Of a stretch of DNA of 41,078 nucleotides, positions 21,407-30,803 are shown piece by piece. The position numbers and the translations under genes were made by a program. The DNA is from a virus. The stretch is from positions 1 to 41,078 of IMG/VR virus record IMGVR_UViG_3300032046_000073; one strand, given 5' to 3'. A model generated the notes under the pieces. That model was not told where the DNA came from and did not search any database. It saw only the letters and a list, made by a program, of their open reading frames with translations. Within the stretch, counting starts at the first letter, position 1; each line of letters opens with the position of its first letter.

Positions 21407-22792
21407 CTATTCAACAGAACCCAAACGCCCGGGCAAGATTTCTCCAAGTGCTAAATGACCAAGGATAGTCTGTTGGCTACTTAAAGAATTTGTAGAATAC
21501 ATAATCCTTATATTATGTCCTCTTGTCCCCGGAGGAAAAGCCAACTCCGATACGGTATTGTAAGCCGTTCCTAAGGGTTTGAAATCCTCAAAATCAATAG
21601 AATATAATACATCTATTCCTGATTTGGCAGTTCTATCTAAAAAGACATATAAGTATTGGTAGTCTTTTTGGAGTTGAGGGTATCCTGACATTTGCGGTGC
21701 TCCTACCCACTTAAAAGGTATAGCATCAGAATTATCATTTAATCCTGTTTTGAATTTATACACCTGTCCAGCGTCATCGCCAAAGTAAGCCGAGCGAACA
21801 TTGCCTGAAGTTGTCAGTATCGCCGCCATCTTAACAACATCGGGCATACTCTTATAAGACCAGACATTATTATCAAAGTCATAAATTAAGAGACAATTAG
21901 TAACTGAATTAGAAGTCCCGATATAAAGATAATAAAAATTATCCTCTGCCCAACCGACTGGTGTGGTAATATCAGAGATTCCGTCAATAAAAGGTTTAAC
22001 TGCTTTAGATATTCTAAAAGGTTTGCCGCCATTAGTCGCCATCACTCCCTTATGTGAGAGCCAAAAAGTCCAATCATCAATTGTGGCGATTGATTTAGGC
22101 GCACGACAACCGACGGATGTATTTAGAGTTCGGAGTTCGTAAGTATCCCACTTCCAAGTGGAATAATTTTTAAATATAAGTAAATTATTATTATTAACAG
22201 TCCCACCTGTTATCTCATCACCAACACCGATATTAGTCGCAACATCTTGTATATTAGTTGATGTCCAAGTTTCAATCGTTCCATCATCAGACCACCTAAT
22301 TCTGTAAGGATAAGATGCTAGATTCAACGCATAAACCTTGTTGTCAAAAGTAATCCAATATTTAGCTTTAGGCGGAGATCCATCAAGAGTAGAGAATGAA
22401 ATCCCATTAGTAGATTTAAGCGGTGAGTCTGAAATACTTCCACCTATTAAAGTATCTAAGTGAGTACAAAATGTTATATCTTCGGCGGTAGTTACAGTAG
22501 CACCAGTATCAGCCCAAGTACCAGAATTATCATAGTAAAGTTTAGTAGCATTTTTAGTTATCCACTTGCTAACACTGGTAGAAATAGTTTTAAAATCATA
22601 TAGACCTAAAATAGCCGAAGTTGATATTTTATTGCCGTAAGTTGAAAAGCCGGGAAATCTTGCCAATTCACCGATTATATTAAAATCGCAATTAAGAGCC
22701 TCGGTGCATTCACCAGCTTTCAATAAATATTGATTAACGCCCAAATTTAATCCGTCTGCTAAAGAAAATGACTTGAATAAAACTTGACTCAT
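21407..22792 (-). CDS. Tail/packaged-DNA stabilisation protein, beta-propeller (461 aa)
   Basis: Repeated blade-like segments with W and G at regular spacing (IGGSISDSP, AKYWITFDNKVYALN, DDWTFWLSHKGVMATNGG, NCLLIYDFDNNVWSYK). N-terminal LADGLNLGVNQYLLKAGECT and NCDFNIIGELARFPGF match the opening of phage tail-tube-B/stabilisation proteins of the P22 gp10 kind. It should sit below the portal and adaptor and close the channel. Its place directly after the adaptor gene supports this. Confidence 0.75.
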   Translation of the reverse strand: MSQVLFKSFSLADGLNLGVNQYLLKAGECTEALNCDFNIIGELARFPGFSTYGNKISTSAILGLYDFKTISTSVSKWITKNATKLYYDNSGTWADTGATVTTAEDITFCTHLDTLIGGSISDSPLKSTNGISFSTLDGSPPKAKYWITFDNKVYALNLASYPYRIRWSDDGTIETWTSTNIQDVATNIGVGDEITGGTVNNNNLLIFKNYSTWKWDTYELRTLNTSVGCRAPKSIATIDDWTFWLSHKGVMATNGGKPFRISKAVKPFIDGISDITTPVGWAEDNFYYLYIGTSNSVTNCLLIYDFDNNVWSYKSMPDVVKMAAILTTSGNVRSAYFGDDAGQVYKFKTGLNDNSDAIPFKWVGAPQMSGYPQLQKDYQYLYVFLDRTAKSGIDVLYSIDFEDFKPLGTAYNTVSELAFPPGTRGHNIRIMYSTNSLSSQQTILGHLALGEILPGRLGSVE

Positions 22793-22823
22793 AACTATAT
22801 CCTTTTAAAATAATTTATCCAAT

Positions 22824-24155
22824 TCATAAATAAAGATCCCGGTCGTTTGTAACTTCTACGGTTCGAGTCATATCAGGGTTACGAACTTTCAAAGTCTTCA
22901 CCATCGTTTTCTTACCATTTTCAAACATTGCTATTCTCTTTATAGATTCATTCTTATCATCCGTTCCTTTGCCGACAGCATAATCAACAATAGAACTCTT
23001 AAAATCTTTTAAGAGATATGGTAGTTCCGATCCTTCATAATTTAAAGAAGGTATTCTTCGCTCATACCACATCTTAATTCCAGTCGTTACGGCGGCAGTC
23101 GGCTCTGGTTTTACCCCGATAACATTGTCTCTGATATAATATCTCGGATCGCTTTCATCATAATCAGCATCAGGAATATCATCGGATATTCTCATCGGCG
23201 TTGCCTTATCGTAATCTGTGCCATTATAGGAAATCCAAACGGAAGTTAGTTTTCTAAAATCATCAAACAAAGGATATTCTCCTCTTGAAGCGTCAAAATC
23301 AATCGTATCGTAAGCGCTTAAATAATCCTCTTGAACATCAGAGACAATCGCATTAACCAGTTCTCTAATAGCGTCGTTTATATCTCGGTCTATCTCGGAA
23401 CGAGTCCTTCTTTTGGCTTGAGGGTCTTTTAAGTCGGATAGAACTTGGTCTTCTAAACTTCTTAAAGCAAATTCAGTAAATCCTTCTACTTCAGCGGCGG
23501 AGATAATAGAGGATTTAGTTGAGGCAAGAGTTGAAGTTGAATTATAGTAATCAGTCCTGTAATAATCCTCTGCCAAAGCGTCGGTATCGTCCCAAGTAGT
23601 TCTCTCTTGAGTAATCGCAATACTGGAAGTATTTTGAGAAGTAAACTGGACTAAAGCATAGTCGGCGCTTTCCAAATCCTCATCGGTGTAGTTTTCGGTT
23701 AAAGTTATTTGGGTCGCCGAGTCCACCGATTTAATATCATACCATTTGCCGTTTAAGAGGAGGGCGTAAGCAGTGGTAAGAGCCGTCCAAGTCGTCCCCG
23801 AACCTGTTAAAGTCGCCGAGTTCTTACTAATTGAGATAGTCCCAGTTGAATATCTTGCCGACCAGTCGCCCAAATAAAATCTAACCTGATTATACTTAAT
23901 AAAGGTCACCCAAGTATTTACAGAAGCCGCCGCACTCATAGCATCACCGACTAAATTAATAGTCACGGTTGTTGCAACAGTTGAAATCTTGTGAAGTTCT
24001 GCTCCTTCTTGTCCAGATTTACCAATAACAATATAATCAGCAGCCACAAATCCTGCATTGTTAGCGACAGTTAAGGCAGTCCCTGCGGCCGCAACAGAAG
24101 CCGTTAAATAAGTTTTGGGTTCGGATATGTCGGGTAATGGACATTCAATTGTCAC
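22824..24155 (-). CDS. Head-to-tail adaptor with N-terminal beta domains (443 aa)
   Basis: GTG start at 24155 after AAAGGA. Residues 1-170 form beta-rich modules (TASVAAAGTALTVANNAG, GTISISKNSATLTGSG). The C-terminal half matches phage adaptor/gatekeeper proteins: SEIDRDINDAIRELVNAI, YPLFDDFRKLTSVWISYNG, PYLLKDFKSSIVDYAVGKG. The adaptor joins the portal to the tail knob. The neighbour is the beta-propeller stabilisation protein. Confidence 0.7.
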   Translation of the reverse strand: MTIECPLPDISEPKTYLTASVAAAGTALTVANNAGFVAADYIVIGKSGQEGAELHKISTVATTVTINLVGDAMSAAASVNTWVTFIKYNQVRFYLGDWSARYSTGTISISKNSATLTGSGTTWTALTTAYALLLNGKWYDIKSVDSATQITLTENYTDEDLESADYALVQFTSQNTSSIAITQERTTWDDTDALAEDYYRTDYYNSTSTLASTKSSIISAAEVEGFTEFALRSLEDQVLSDLKDPQAKRRTRSEIDRDINDAIRELVNAIVSDVQEDYLSAYDTIDFDASRGEYPLFDDFRKLTSVWISYNGTDYDKATPMRISDDIPDADYDESDPRYYIRDNVIGVKPEPTAAVTTGIKMWYERRIPSLNYEGSELPYLLKDFKSSIVDYAVGKGTDDKNESIKRIAMFENGKKTMVKTLKVRNPDMTRTVEVTNDRDLYL

Positions 24156-24167
24156 TTTAATTCCTTT

Positions 24168-24941
24168 CTATGTTAAATATCTTATTATTACTACACCTGC
24201 GACTCCATCCGTAGGGTCTTTACCGGAACCACCATTGGCGGAGGCGCCGCCTCCTCCACCGCCATATGTTGTTCCGGGGGCACCAGCCTGAGAAGTAGTC
24301 CATTTACCGCCACCTCCACCAACACAATAAGTAACCGAAGCACCCGAAATAGAGTTGGCCACTCCTATACCCCCTGTGCTGCCAGCTTCTGAGTCCACCC
24401 CAGCACCGCCAGCACCCCCGCCTCCACCACCATTTGCAGGAGAAGTGTCACCTCCAGCGCCACCGTCATATCCTTGACCAGTAGTCTTATTACCCTTTAC
24501 ACCATTAAGATGAGCTCCACCACCACCCGAACCACCAGTCCTACCACTATTTGTAGATGAATTATAAGCCCCACCACCTCCACCACCACCGACTGCGGTA
24601 GAAGTATGAAAAATTGATTGTCCACCATCACTGCCTTGATGAGGAGCACCTGCAGCACCTGCAGCCCCTAATGCACCGACAGTTGCCCCATAAGTTCCAG
24701 CGGTTAAGGCGTGAGATGCTTCATAAATGTATCCTCCAGCACCCCCTCCACCCGAACCACCATAACTCGCATGACCCATACCACCACCACCGCCTCCAGC
24801 AATAACAAGATAATCAACGGTCAAATTTTCGTTTAGCACAAAATTACCGTTACTTGTAAAAGTATGAATTGTATAACCACCCGAATATGTGATTGTTCCA
24901 CCGGTTGCCTTAATTGATGTTCCCCATAATGGATGTAACAT
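24168..24941 (-). CDS. Glycine-rich fibre-like protein (257 aa)
   Basis: After a short beta-rich head (GGTITYSGGYTIHTFTSNGN, LTVDYLVIAGGGGGG), which is the classical opening of bacterial and phage glycine-rich domains, the protein is mainly G, A and S with repeated runs of five to seven Gly and ends GVAGVVIIRYLT. It is related in style to the protein at 11528. Probably a tail fibre or virion surface adhesin. Confidence 0.75.
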   Translation of the reverse strand: MLHPLWGTSIKATGGTITYSGGYTIHTFTSNGNFVLNENLTVDYLVIAGGGGGGMGHASYGGSGGGGAGGYIYEASHALTAGTYGATVGALGAAGAAGAPHQGSDGGQSIFHTSTAVGGGGGGGAYNSSTNSGRTGGSGGGGAHLNGVKGNKTTGQGYDGGAGGDTSPANGGGGGGAGGAGVDSEAGSTGGIGVANSISGASVTYCVGGGGGKWTTSQAGAPGTTYGGGGGGASANGGSGKDPTDGVAGVVIIRYLT

Positions 24942-24950
24942 AAAATTCCT

Positions 24951-25598
24951 TTAAGCTGGGACTGCAAATGCCTTTAAACAATTTCCATACATATATGTCC
25001 CGTCGCAATAAAAAGATATAATATCTATTGCCGCCGCTGTTGTTGTAAGTGTTGGTGCGGTTCCTGACGGCCATTCATAAACATTTCCATATGCCAGCGT
25101 TCTTGAACCCGTGCCATCTTGAGTTACTTTTAAAATATAAGTTCCTACTTTCATATTTGTCGGATTAGATAGGGTTCTGTTTCCTCCGAGAGTAACGGTC
25201 GCCACTTCTCCTAAATTCATATTCCAAGCGATACTAGTCCCATCTGTTAGCGCTTGAGTCGTGGCTATTGGATTAGTTAATGTTTTGTTGGTAAGTGTTT
25301 GAGCGTCTGTTGTTCCTACGATGGCTCCGGTAATAGTTAAATCTAAATTAGCTTCTGGTATATTAGCACCATCGTCAGATGAGGCGTCGTGAGTATGAGT
25401 TCTATAAGCCCCAGAGGCGTGTTTTAGAAAATAGTCAAAGGAAGTATTAACTGCCGAACTATCAACTCCCACTTTCGTCTCTATCGCTTCAATCTGCTCG
25501 GAGTGATTGTTGTAAATTGTGCTGGTGATTTCAGTCGAACTGTCTTTTACGCCATTGTCGTCTATCGATGTGGGAAATAAACTTTGGCCTGCACCCAT
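24951..25598 (-). CDS. Tail-fibre-like protein (215 aa)
   Basis: It contains segments common in phage fibres: NNHSEQIEAIETKVGVDSSA, DYFLKHASGAYRTHTHDASS, DAQTLTNKTLTNPI, then a C-terminal beta domain GGNRTLSNPTNMKVGTYILK and IDIISFYCDGTYMYGNCLKA. The TLTNKTLT motif is frequent in fibre knobs. Likely receptor-binding or fibre protein. Confidence 0.75.
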   Translation of the reverse strand: MGAGQSLFPTSIDDNGVKDSSTEITSTIYNNHSEQIEAIETKVGVDSSAVNTSFDYFLKHASGAYRTHTHDASSDDGANIPEANLDLTITGAIVGTTDAQTLTNKTLTNPIATTQALTDGTSIAWNMNLGEVATVTLGGNRTLSNPTNMKVGTYILKVTQDGTGSRTLAYGNVYEWPSGTAPTLTTTAAAIDIISFYCDGTYMYGNCLKAFAVPA

Positions 25599-25871
25599 CT
25601 AAGTCCTTTCTCTTTTAAAAGATATTTTTGCCCTATCATCGCTTCGGTTAACTAAACTTTTATCAAATACATTACTTATTTTAGCTTTATCACTACTGAC
25701 TACTGAACCAGGTCTACCTTTGTCAAAGTAATGCCCATCGTCAAATAAATATCCTTGATCAAATAATAAAGGTAAATCCCTACCTTCAGATGCTGACTGG
25801 TTATTCCCATAAATAGAAGTTTTTTTATTACTTATGGATATTTGAGCTTTGTCTGATGTGAATGTTGGCAT
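25599..25871 (-). CDS. Small repeat-containing virion protein (90 aa)
   Basis: Three copies of S-D-(K/R)-A-(Q/K)-I-S are visible (FTSDKAQISISNKK, SSDKAKISNVF, SDDRAKISFKRE) around an aromatic Asp/Gly-rich core (LLFDQGYLFDDGHYFDKG). It overlaps the upstream gene by 1 bp. No family known to me; structural by context. Confidence 0.55.
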   Translation of the reverse strand: MPTFTSDKAQISISNKKTSIYGNNQSASEGRDLPLLFDQGYLFDDGHYFDKGRPGSVVSSDKAKISNVFDKSLVNRSDDRAKISFKRERT

Positions 25872-26344
25872 TAATACCCCCTGATATCAGCACCTTCTGT
25901 TATAGGTAATCCAATAACATTTGAACCGGGTGTGATTGCCTTCCATAAGCAAATGTAGTATATGTTTCCTTCTGTTATACTTGCATCTTCGAATGTCTCA
26001 ATAATATCTGCGCCATTGACTATTAGATAAGGTCCCAGAACTGATGCTAATGTATCCACTCCCAGAGTAGGCGTCGCATCACTCCAAATTTTATTCTCAG
26101 TAATATTGGTAGCGGTTGTTCGAGCTATTAGTTTCTCAGTATTACCCGCAACTCCTACTTCAAGAGTTGCCTCACCAACTAAATCAGCCGTGCATACCCC
26201 AAATATTCTCACCAATACGTCACCGTTTACTTGAAATAAAATCCAATCAATAGGAGTTCCTAAATCACCCCTTGTCTCACCAAAAGCATCCGGTATCGCT
26301 ACCGCTATCTCGTAACCATCTAAAGTTGGAATTTGTTTAAGCAT
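25871..26344 (-). CDS. Virion protein, downstream copy of a tandem pair (157 aa)
   Basis: Start at ATG 26344 (TTAGGAG); the earlier in-frame start at 26362 overlaps the previous gene. LKQIPTLDGYEIAVAIPDAF, FQVNGDVLVRIFGVCTADLV, GPYLIVNGADIIETFEDA. Clear paralogue of the next gene (LDGYE, FQVNGDV, IFGVCT, LGPY, VNG-x-DIIET shared). Beta-rich, likely a head-decoration or virion surface protein. Confidence 0.65.
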   Translation of the reverse strand: MLKQIPTLDGYEIAVAIPDAFGETRGDLGTPIDWILFQVNGDVLVRIFGVCTADLVGEATLEVGVAGNTEKLIARTTATNITENKIWSDATPTLGVDTLASVLGPYLIVNGADIIETFEDASITEGNIYYICLWKAITPGSNVIGLPITEGADIRGY

Positions 26345-26351
26345 ATTACTC

Positions 26352-26843
26352 CTAACTATCAAATCTTACAGAAGCACCACCAGTAATCGGCACTCCCTTA
26401 ACTGATGATCCTGGACTCAATGGTCTCCAAAGACAGACATAATAAATAACTCCGGCTGTTAAATCAGTTGTTTTGGTAGTCTCTATAATATCTAATCCAT
26501 TTACGATTACATAAGGCCCAAGAACAGTTGACCAAAGATCCACTCCAACTGATGGTGCAGAATCGCTCCATAAACAGCCCGCATCTATATTTGTAGCGGT
26601 GGTCAGTGCTATAAGAGCGGCGGTGTTGCCCGTGACTCCAACTTCTAAACTTCCGGAAGTCCCTACGACATTTGTAGTGCATACACCGAATATTCTTAAA
26701 ACCACATCACCATTGACCTGAAATATAGTCCAAGCGCCGCTGGCGGTGTCTTTGTCCCCGTGAGCACCAGAAGTCCCTGTAAAGGCGGCAGGTGCAGAAA
26801 CTGCTACCTCATATCCGTCTAAAGTGTTAAGTTGTTTTTGCAT
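26352..26843 (-). CDS. Virion protein, upstream copy of a tandem pair (163 aa)
   Basis: MQKQLNTLDGYEVAVSAPAA, FQVNGDVVLRIFGVCTTNVV, LGPYVIVNGLDIIETTKT, YYVCLWRPLSPGSSVKGVPI. Along the whole length it aligns with the gene at 25871 at moderate identity, so the pair arose by an old tandem duplication. The role is inferred from position after the capsid block. Confidence 0.65.
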   Translation of the reverse strand: MQKQLNTLDGYEVAVSAPAAFTGTSGAHGDKDTASGAWTIFQVNGDVVLRIFGVCTTNVVGTSGSLEVGVTGNTAALIALTTATNIDAGCLWSDSAPSVGVDLWSTVLGPYVIVNGLDIIETTKTTDLTAGVIYYVCLWRPLSPGSSVKGVPITGGASVRFDS

Positions 26844-26854
26844 AATAGTCCTTT

Positions 26855-27184
26855 CTAATAAAATTTCGTGCGCGTGGCAATTTTAGAAACTTCATCTGAT
26901 ATTCTATGGATCTTCTCATCTCCTTCTATGTCTATCTGATTATTGTGTTCGTCCATATCTTTGATCAAGTTTTTATTCTGCCACGAATCCATCTTATAAA
27001 GTTTTTCAATGTGTCCCCGGTTTGGATAGCAGAACTCCCCGGCGTGCTCTATTACGAGTATTTCGCGGGGGTAGTTCTGCCTATCCTTGCGGTATATTAC
27101 ATATCGTCCTAATGTTTTATCCAACTTTAAAGTCAAGGTTTTGTCTAAGCGCTTCATTTGGCTAATAAAGTTAGGTGAAATCAT
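26855..27184 (-). CDS. Hypothetical protein (109 aa)
   Basis: MISPNFISQMKRLDKTLTLK; the middle holds GRYVIYRKDRQNYPREILVI and GEFCYPNRGHIEKLYKMDSW. It overlaps the preceding stop by 1 bp. Mixed alpha/beta, no family recognised; located between capsid-associated genes. Confidence 0.55.
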   Translation of the reverse strand: MISPNFISQMKRLDKTLTLKLDKTLGRYVIYRKDRQNYPREILVIEHAGEFCYPNRGHIEKLYKMDSWQNKNLIKDMDEHNNQIDIEGDEKIHRISDEVSKIATRTKFY

Positions 27185-27441
27185 TATTTTGTTTCCTTGG
27201 GTTCTTCTTCTACTTTCACAACTTCTTCCTTAACTATCTTTTCTTTCTTAACTTTCGGTGCAACTTCTTCTACAACAGCTTCCACAATCTCTGATACAAA
27301 TTCTAATCCCGTGCCTTCTCTGACAATTTCGGCAGCAGGACCTTCATTAAAGGATTTAACTTCGCCCGGTTGGAAGTAAATTTGCATTCCATCAAACTGA
27401 ACTTGAACTTCTATACCTGATGTGTTTTTTACTTCTTTCAT
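27184..27441 (-). CDS. Small acidic/lysine-rich tail protein (85 aa)
   Basis: The N-terminal 50 residues (KNTSGIEVQVQFDGMQIYFQ, PGEVKSFNEGPAAEIV) look like a small beta domain, common in phage head genes. The rest is a low-complexity K/E/V tail (EEVAPKVKKEKIVKEEVVKV). Unknown function. Confidence 0.6.
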   Translation of the reverse strand: MKEVKNTSGIEVQVQFDGMQIYFQPGEVKSFNEGPAAEIVREGTGLEFVSEIVEAVVEEVAPKVKKEKIVKEEVVKVEEEPKETK

Positions 27442-27451
27442 AGTTTCCTTT

Positions 27452-27661
27452 CTATTCGTTAATTTCTAATTTGTCCATGATCTTTTTAAGTCTGCGGAGG
27501 ATTTTGTCGATATCTGCCTGCAGGTCGGTAATATCAATTTTATCTTTTGCTATATACCCTGAACCTGCGCACGGTATACACTCCCCACTATTTATACTGG
27601 TATTGTCAAAACCAGTTCCCATACATCTTGGACACATAAATTTAACGTCCAGGTTAGTCAT
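27452..27661 (-). CDS. DnaJ-type zinc-knuckle small protein (69 aa)
   Basis: Two C-x-x-C-x-G-x-G motifs, MCPRCMGTGFDN and CIPCAGSGYIAKD, as in the cysteine-rich DnaJ domain, followed by a short coiled coil (LQADIDKILRRLKKIMDKLE). Likely a zinc-binding accessory in the head gene block. It has no J domain. Confidence 0.7.
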   Translation of the reverse strand: MTNLDVKFMCPRCMGTGFDNTSINSGECIPCAGSGYIAKDKIDITDLQADIDKILRRLKKIMDKLEINE

Positions 27662-27676
27662 AATTATCTCTTAATT

Positions 27677-28585
27677 CTATGTGGTTATCGCAGAAGCACC
27701 ACCGGAAGCACCATCTCTGTTGTCAACAAATGAAACTGATGCAGTCCCACCATTAATTCCAAGTGTAGTAGCAACAGCACATCTGTTATTTACCGCTGCG
27801 CCTGACGTCAAAATATCAATAGCATGGGTGATTGTGCATAAACTACCACAAGTGGAAATATAGTTATCGGCAACCATACATTGTGCTCCTTGTGCAAGAA
27901 TACCATAGGTGACTGTCCCAGATACAATAGTTATGTGATTTCCAATGATATCTATGCCAGTTCCCGTTGAAGAACCTATAACGGCTGTAAAATCACCACC
28001 TGTTCCAGTAGAAAATCGGTTGTAACTTATATTGCCATAGGAAGCGGCACTACCAACAGCAACGATATAACACGCAGAACCTTGTGTCATCCAAAATGTG
28101 TTGTGATGAATGTTTGTTCTCCAGATGTTTGCAGGAACATCTATTGCTGCATAACCAGCTTTGTTGATTATCTGTAATCCTGCAACTTCTCCATATGCTT
28201 CCATTGTAATACCCACACAACTACCACCTTGCGTTAAAGCAACAGCGCCGTTAGTACCAACTGTTCTATTCAAACCATTTGCGCCAATAAGATGCATTGA
28301 TGATTTACCTGCAAAAGTGATTGCCGCAGCTAAAGTGTAAGCACCTGGGAATACATAGATGTAAGAGTTAGTGCCACCTTTTGAAGCTGTTATAGCTTGG
28401 TTAATTTGGACTTCATCAGCCGTTCCATCGCAGGTATATAACATACTTGGACTAACTCTGCCTCTTAACATAGCGTGTGAATTCGTATTCTCTCTACATA
28501 CATACCTAACCTCACCGACATCAGACCCGATAATTTTAGTTACATCTATTCCTGCGTCTGAGGCGATGTTTCTGTTCTTAATCAT
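27677..28585 (-). CDS. Right-handed beta-helix virion protein (302 aa)
   Basis: Pectate-lyase-like repeats: an early YTCDGTADEVQINQAITASK followed by SYIYVFPGAYTLAAAITF, then rungs of about 22-25 residues (TNIHHNTFWMT, GNISYNRFSTGTG, IDIIGNHITIVSG, CMVADNYISTCG). Such folds make tailspikes or surface decorations, sometimes with glycan-cleaving activity, but I see no catalytic triad. It follows the major capsid gene, and the hairpin CTTTAC-GAAA-GTAAAG lies before it in 28586-28698. Confidence 0.8.
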   Translation of the reverse strand: MIKNRNIASDAGIDVTKIIGSDVGEVRYVCRENTNSHAMLRGRVSPSMLYTCDGTADEVQINQAITASKGGTNSYIYVFPGAYTLAAAITFAGKSSMHLIGANGLNRTVGTNGAVALTQGGSCVGITMEAYGEVAGLQIINKAGYAAIDVPANIWRTNIHHNTFWMTQGSACYIVAVGSAASYGNISYNRFSTGTGGDFTAVIGSSTGTGIDIIGNHITIVSGTVTYGILAQGAQCMVADNYISTCGSLCTITHAIDILTSGAAVNNRCAVATTLGINGGTASVSFVDNRDGASGGASAITT

Positions 28586-28698
28586 TTTAAACCTTTCATA
28601 GTTTACCCTTTACTTTCGTAAAGATACTTTAATTTATTAAGACGGTTTATTTATGGAAGAACTCCGCCAAACTTCCCCAAAAATCCTTTATGGAGGAA

Positions 28699-29985
28699 TT
28701 ATTGGACATAACTTAGGCAGGCGTTCTTCACACAGTTATTCGCCCCAAGATTGGCGTAGTAGTAAAGAAATGCCTCATAAGCGTCGTAGTTTGCAACTCT
28801 CGAAAGCACCGAACCATCTTCATCAGCCCAAGTAATAGGTGAAGATTCATAAAGTTCCAAAGTGCTTTTGTCAACGAAATACATCGTATAAGGTGTGCAG
28901 TCTTTATCTGGAGTAAGCGGCGTGCCGTTAAAGTCTACTGATTTGAATCCACCTTTTAATTCTGTGGTATTTACAAACCTTTTGTCTGACTGAAGGATCG
29001 TGACATAGGAATCTCGAAGTCCATAAGTGGTCAAAACAAACGAAACTTCGCCATCATTCTTTTCAGTCAATGTCTGTGCTTCCTGCATATATGCTTCAGT
29101 TAAGGTCGCAGGAGCGGCGGCTGAACCATAGTCAACGACAGATGCTTTCCAGTAGTTATTGCCCGCGGTTGAACGAGTGATAGTTTGTAAGGTATCAAGA
29201 TGACCAGAGTCATCAATAATCCCACGAAGCCCCATTATTTCGGAAGCAGCGGCGTCGTGTCTCATCAAGTAACCGTTATCATCGCCACCTGCGCAAGTAG
29301 AAACCGTCATACCTGTCGCAGAGTTGACCGTTGTAACTGTTGCGGCTGTTACATCAATCGTTGTGTAGGTAGTAGCGTCACCCATATCAAATTCCATACC
29401 TGCTACAAAGTATTTAGTAGGAGCAACCTCTGAACCAATGCTTGAAGGGGTTGTAAAGGCGATTCCAAGTAAAGAATCAAGAGCAGCAGTGTATACATCG
29501 CTCCACCCGCTATCAGGATCACCGTTTGATAACGCTAATTGACCAGTGCCATTCCCACAAGCAAGCTGTCGGTTGACATCGTTTCTCAGAGCCTTAGTAA
29601 CTGCTTCTGTTTCGACTTCTAAGGATTTCATAACTGAACCACGATTGTCTCTTGAAGCTCTCATTACATTTCCTGTAATTTCGATTCTTCCATAATTCTG
29701 CTTCATATACACATCAGTTGTTTCCAAACGAGTATAGCTTTTGTTTGGGAGTGGTTTACCTTCGGGTTTTGCGCCAACTGAAGGGTGAAGCGCTTTTTGC
29801 AGGGTAATTCTTGCGAATTGTCCAGAAGTATCAATCTTTTTTGCATCGCCTCTTTCGAGGTTCTGTAAAAGGACTGACTTCTGCGGGAATTGCGTCCTAA
29901 TTGCTGGCTGATAGTGAATCCTTAATGCGTCATCAAAGTAAGTGCCAGTAGAACCTACTTGCTGACCTGTTAAATCTGTTGCCAT
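28699..29985 (-). CDS. Major capsid protein (HK97 fold)
   Basis: 428 residues. Typical capsid features: FPQKSVLLQNLERGDAKKID near the N-terminus, RLETTDVYMKQNYGRIEITG, RASRDNRGSVMKSLEVETEA, the E-loop and spine region, and a C-terminal KSTLELYESSPITW with YDAYEAFLYYYANLGANNCV. It forms the icosahedral shell. Order scaffold then capsid downstream of portal is the standard morphogenesis cassette. GAAAGG ribosome site. Confidence 0.9.
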   Translation of the reverse strand: MATDLTGQQVGSTGTYFDDALRIHYQPAIRTQFPQKSVLLQNLERGDAKKIDTSGQFARITLQKALHPSVGAKPEGKPLPNKSYTRLETTDVYMKQNYGRIEITGNVMRASRDNRGSVMKSLEVETEAVTKALRNDVNRQLACGNGTGQLALSNGDPDSGWSDVYTAALDSLLGIAFTTPSSIGSEVAPTKYFVAGMEFDMGDATTYTTIDVTAATVTTVNSATGMTVSTCAGGDDNGYLMRHDAAASEIMGLRGIIDDSGHLDTLQTITRSTAGNNYWKASVVDYGSAAAPATLTEAYMQEAQTLTEKNDGEVSFVLTTYGLRDSYVTILQSDKRFVNTTELKGGFKSVDFNGTPLTPDKDCTPYTMYFVDKSTLELYESSPITWADEDGSVLSRVANYDAYEAFLYYYANLGANNCVKNACLSYVQ

Positions 29986-29997
29986 ATTTTCCTTTCA

Positions 29998-30666
29998 TTA
30001 TTCTTCGGCGGCGAGTGCGGCTTCGGTGGCTTCCCTAAAAGTTTTAGGCGTCTTGACATCAGGCTGTTTTGCTCCAGTTCCGCCTCTTTTTTCAAAGAAG
30101 GTGGTTGGCCGTTTCTTCTCAAGCGTCTGTTTCAACTTCCACTCATCCAATTCTTGCTCGTGCATTTCCTTATAGGCCGTTCTGGGATTAAACAATTGAT
30201 TTTTCATCCCGTATTCCAAGACATCTTTTTTAACAAACTTTGGTCTACCATCCGAACCGTCAAACTCTGCCTCTAAATTTTCAATTACTTTGTTAAACTC
30301 TAAATCTTCTCTTAATTGATCTTCTTTTTCTTTTTGTTTTGAACTAAGTTTTTCCTGCACATACGGATCAGCGAAGAAATCGTCAATCTGTTTGCGCCTT
30401 TTCTCTTCATCAGGTTCTAAGTTTTCAGGTTCTTTTTTCGGCTTCTTGAACTCTGCGAGTTCCTGACTTCGCTTTGTAAATTCAGCCGGCATTTCTTTCC
30501 AATCAATGTCTGGATACTTCTCCCTTAGTTCCCTGAAGCTCTTACCACTCTCGATCAAATCTTTGGCCTCATCGGCTGTCATTTCGACATCGCCGATAGT
30601 TACTTTTTGATCGTCCCCTGCATCCGCAGGGTCTTTGACATCGTCGTTAGACGCATCGTCTGACAT
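29998..30666 (-). CDS. Capsid scaffold protein
   Basis: 222 residues, strongly acidic N-terminus (MSDDASNDDVKDPADAGDDQ), then charged helices (KSFRELREKYPDIDWKEMP, QKEKEDQLREDLEFNKVIEN) and a basic C-terminus, as in phage scaffolds that template procapsid assembly and bind capsid through a basic tail. It lies directly before the capsid gene and after a leader-hairpin promoter. Confidence 0.8.
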   Translation of the reverse strand: MSDDASNDDVKDPADAGDDQKVTIGDVEMTADEAKDLIESGKSFRELREKYPDIDWKEMPAEFTKRSQELAEFKKPKKEPENLEPDEEKRRKQIDDFFADPYVQEKLSSKQKEKEDQLREDLEFNKVIENLEAEFDGSDGRPKFVKKDVLEYGMKNQLFNPRTAYKEMHEQELDEWKLKQTLEKKRPTTFFEKRGGTGAKQPDVKTPKTFREATEAALAAEE

Positions 30667-30734
30667 GTTGTCCTTTCTGACTTTCTTTTAGAGTTCGTCT
30701 TCCGACTACTCTAAAAGGTTCGTCTTATTTATTT

Positions 30735-30796
30735 ACAAAAAACCCACGATTTTTTTCGCGGGTTCTTCCCTACGATATTAAGTTACCACTATTATA
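30735..30796 (-). promoter_or_regulatory. Extended -10 promoter and leader hairpin before scaffold (module B)
   Basis: TTTGTGGTATAATA (TATAAT at 30796-30791), then mini-hairpin GGG-AAGAA-CCC (30770-30760) overlapping a terminator-like stem AACCCGCGA/TCGTGGGTT followed by TTTTTTG. It is in the 137-nt gap before scaffold. Read-through, and not termination, must feed the capsid genes. Confidence 0.75.
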
Positions 30797-30803
30797 CCAC
30801 AAA

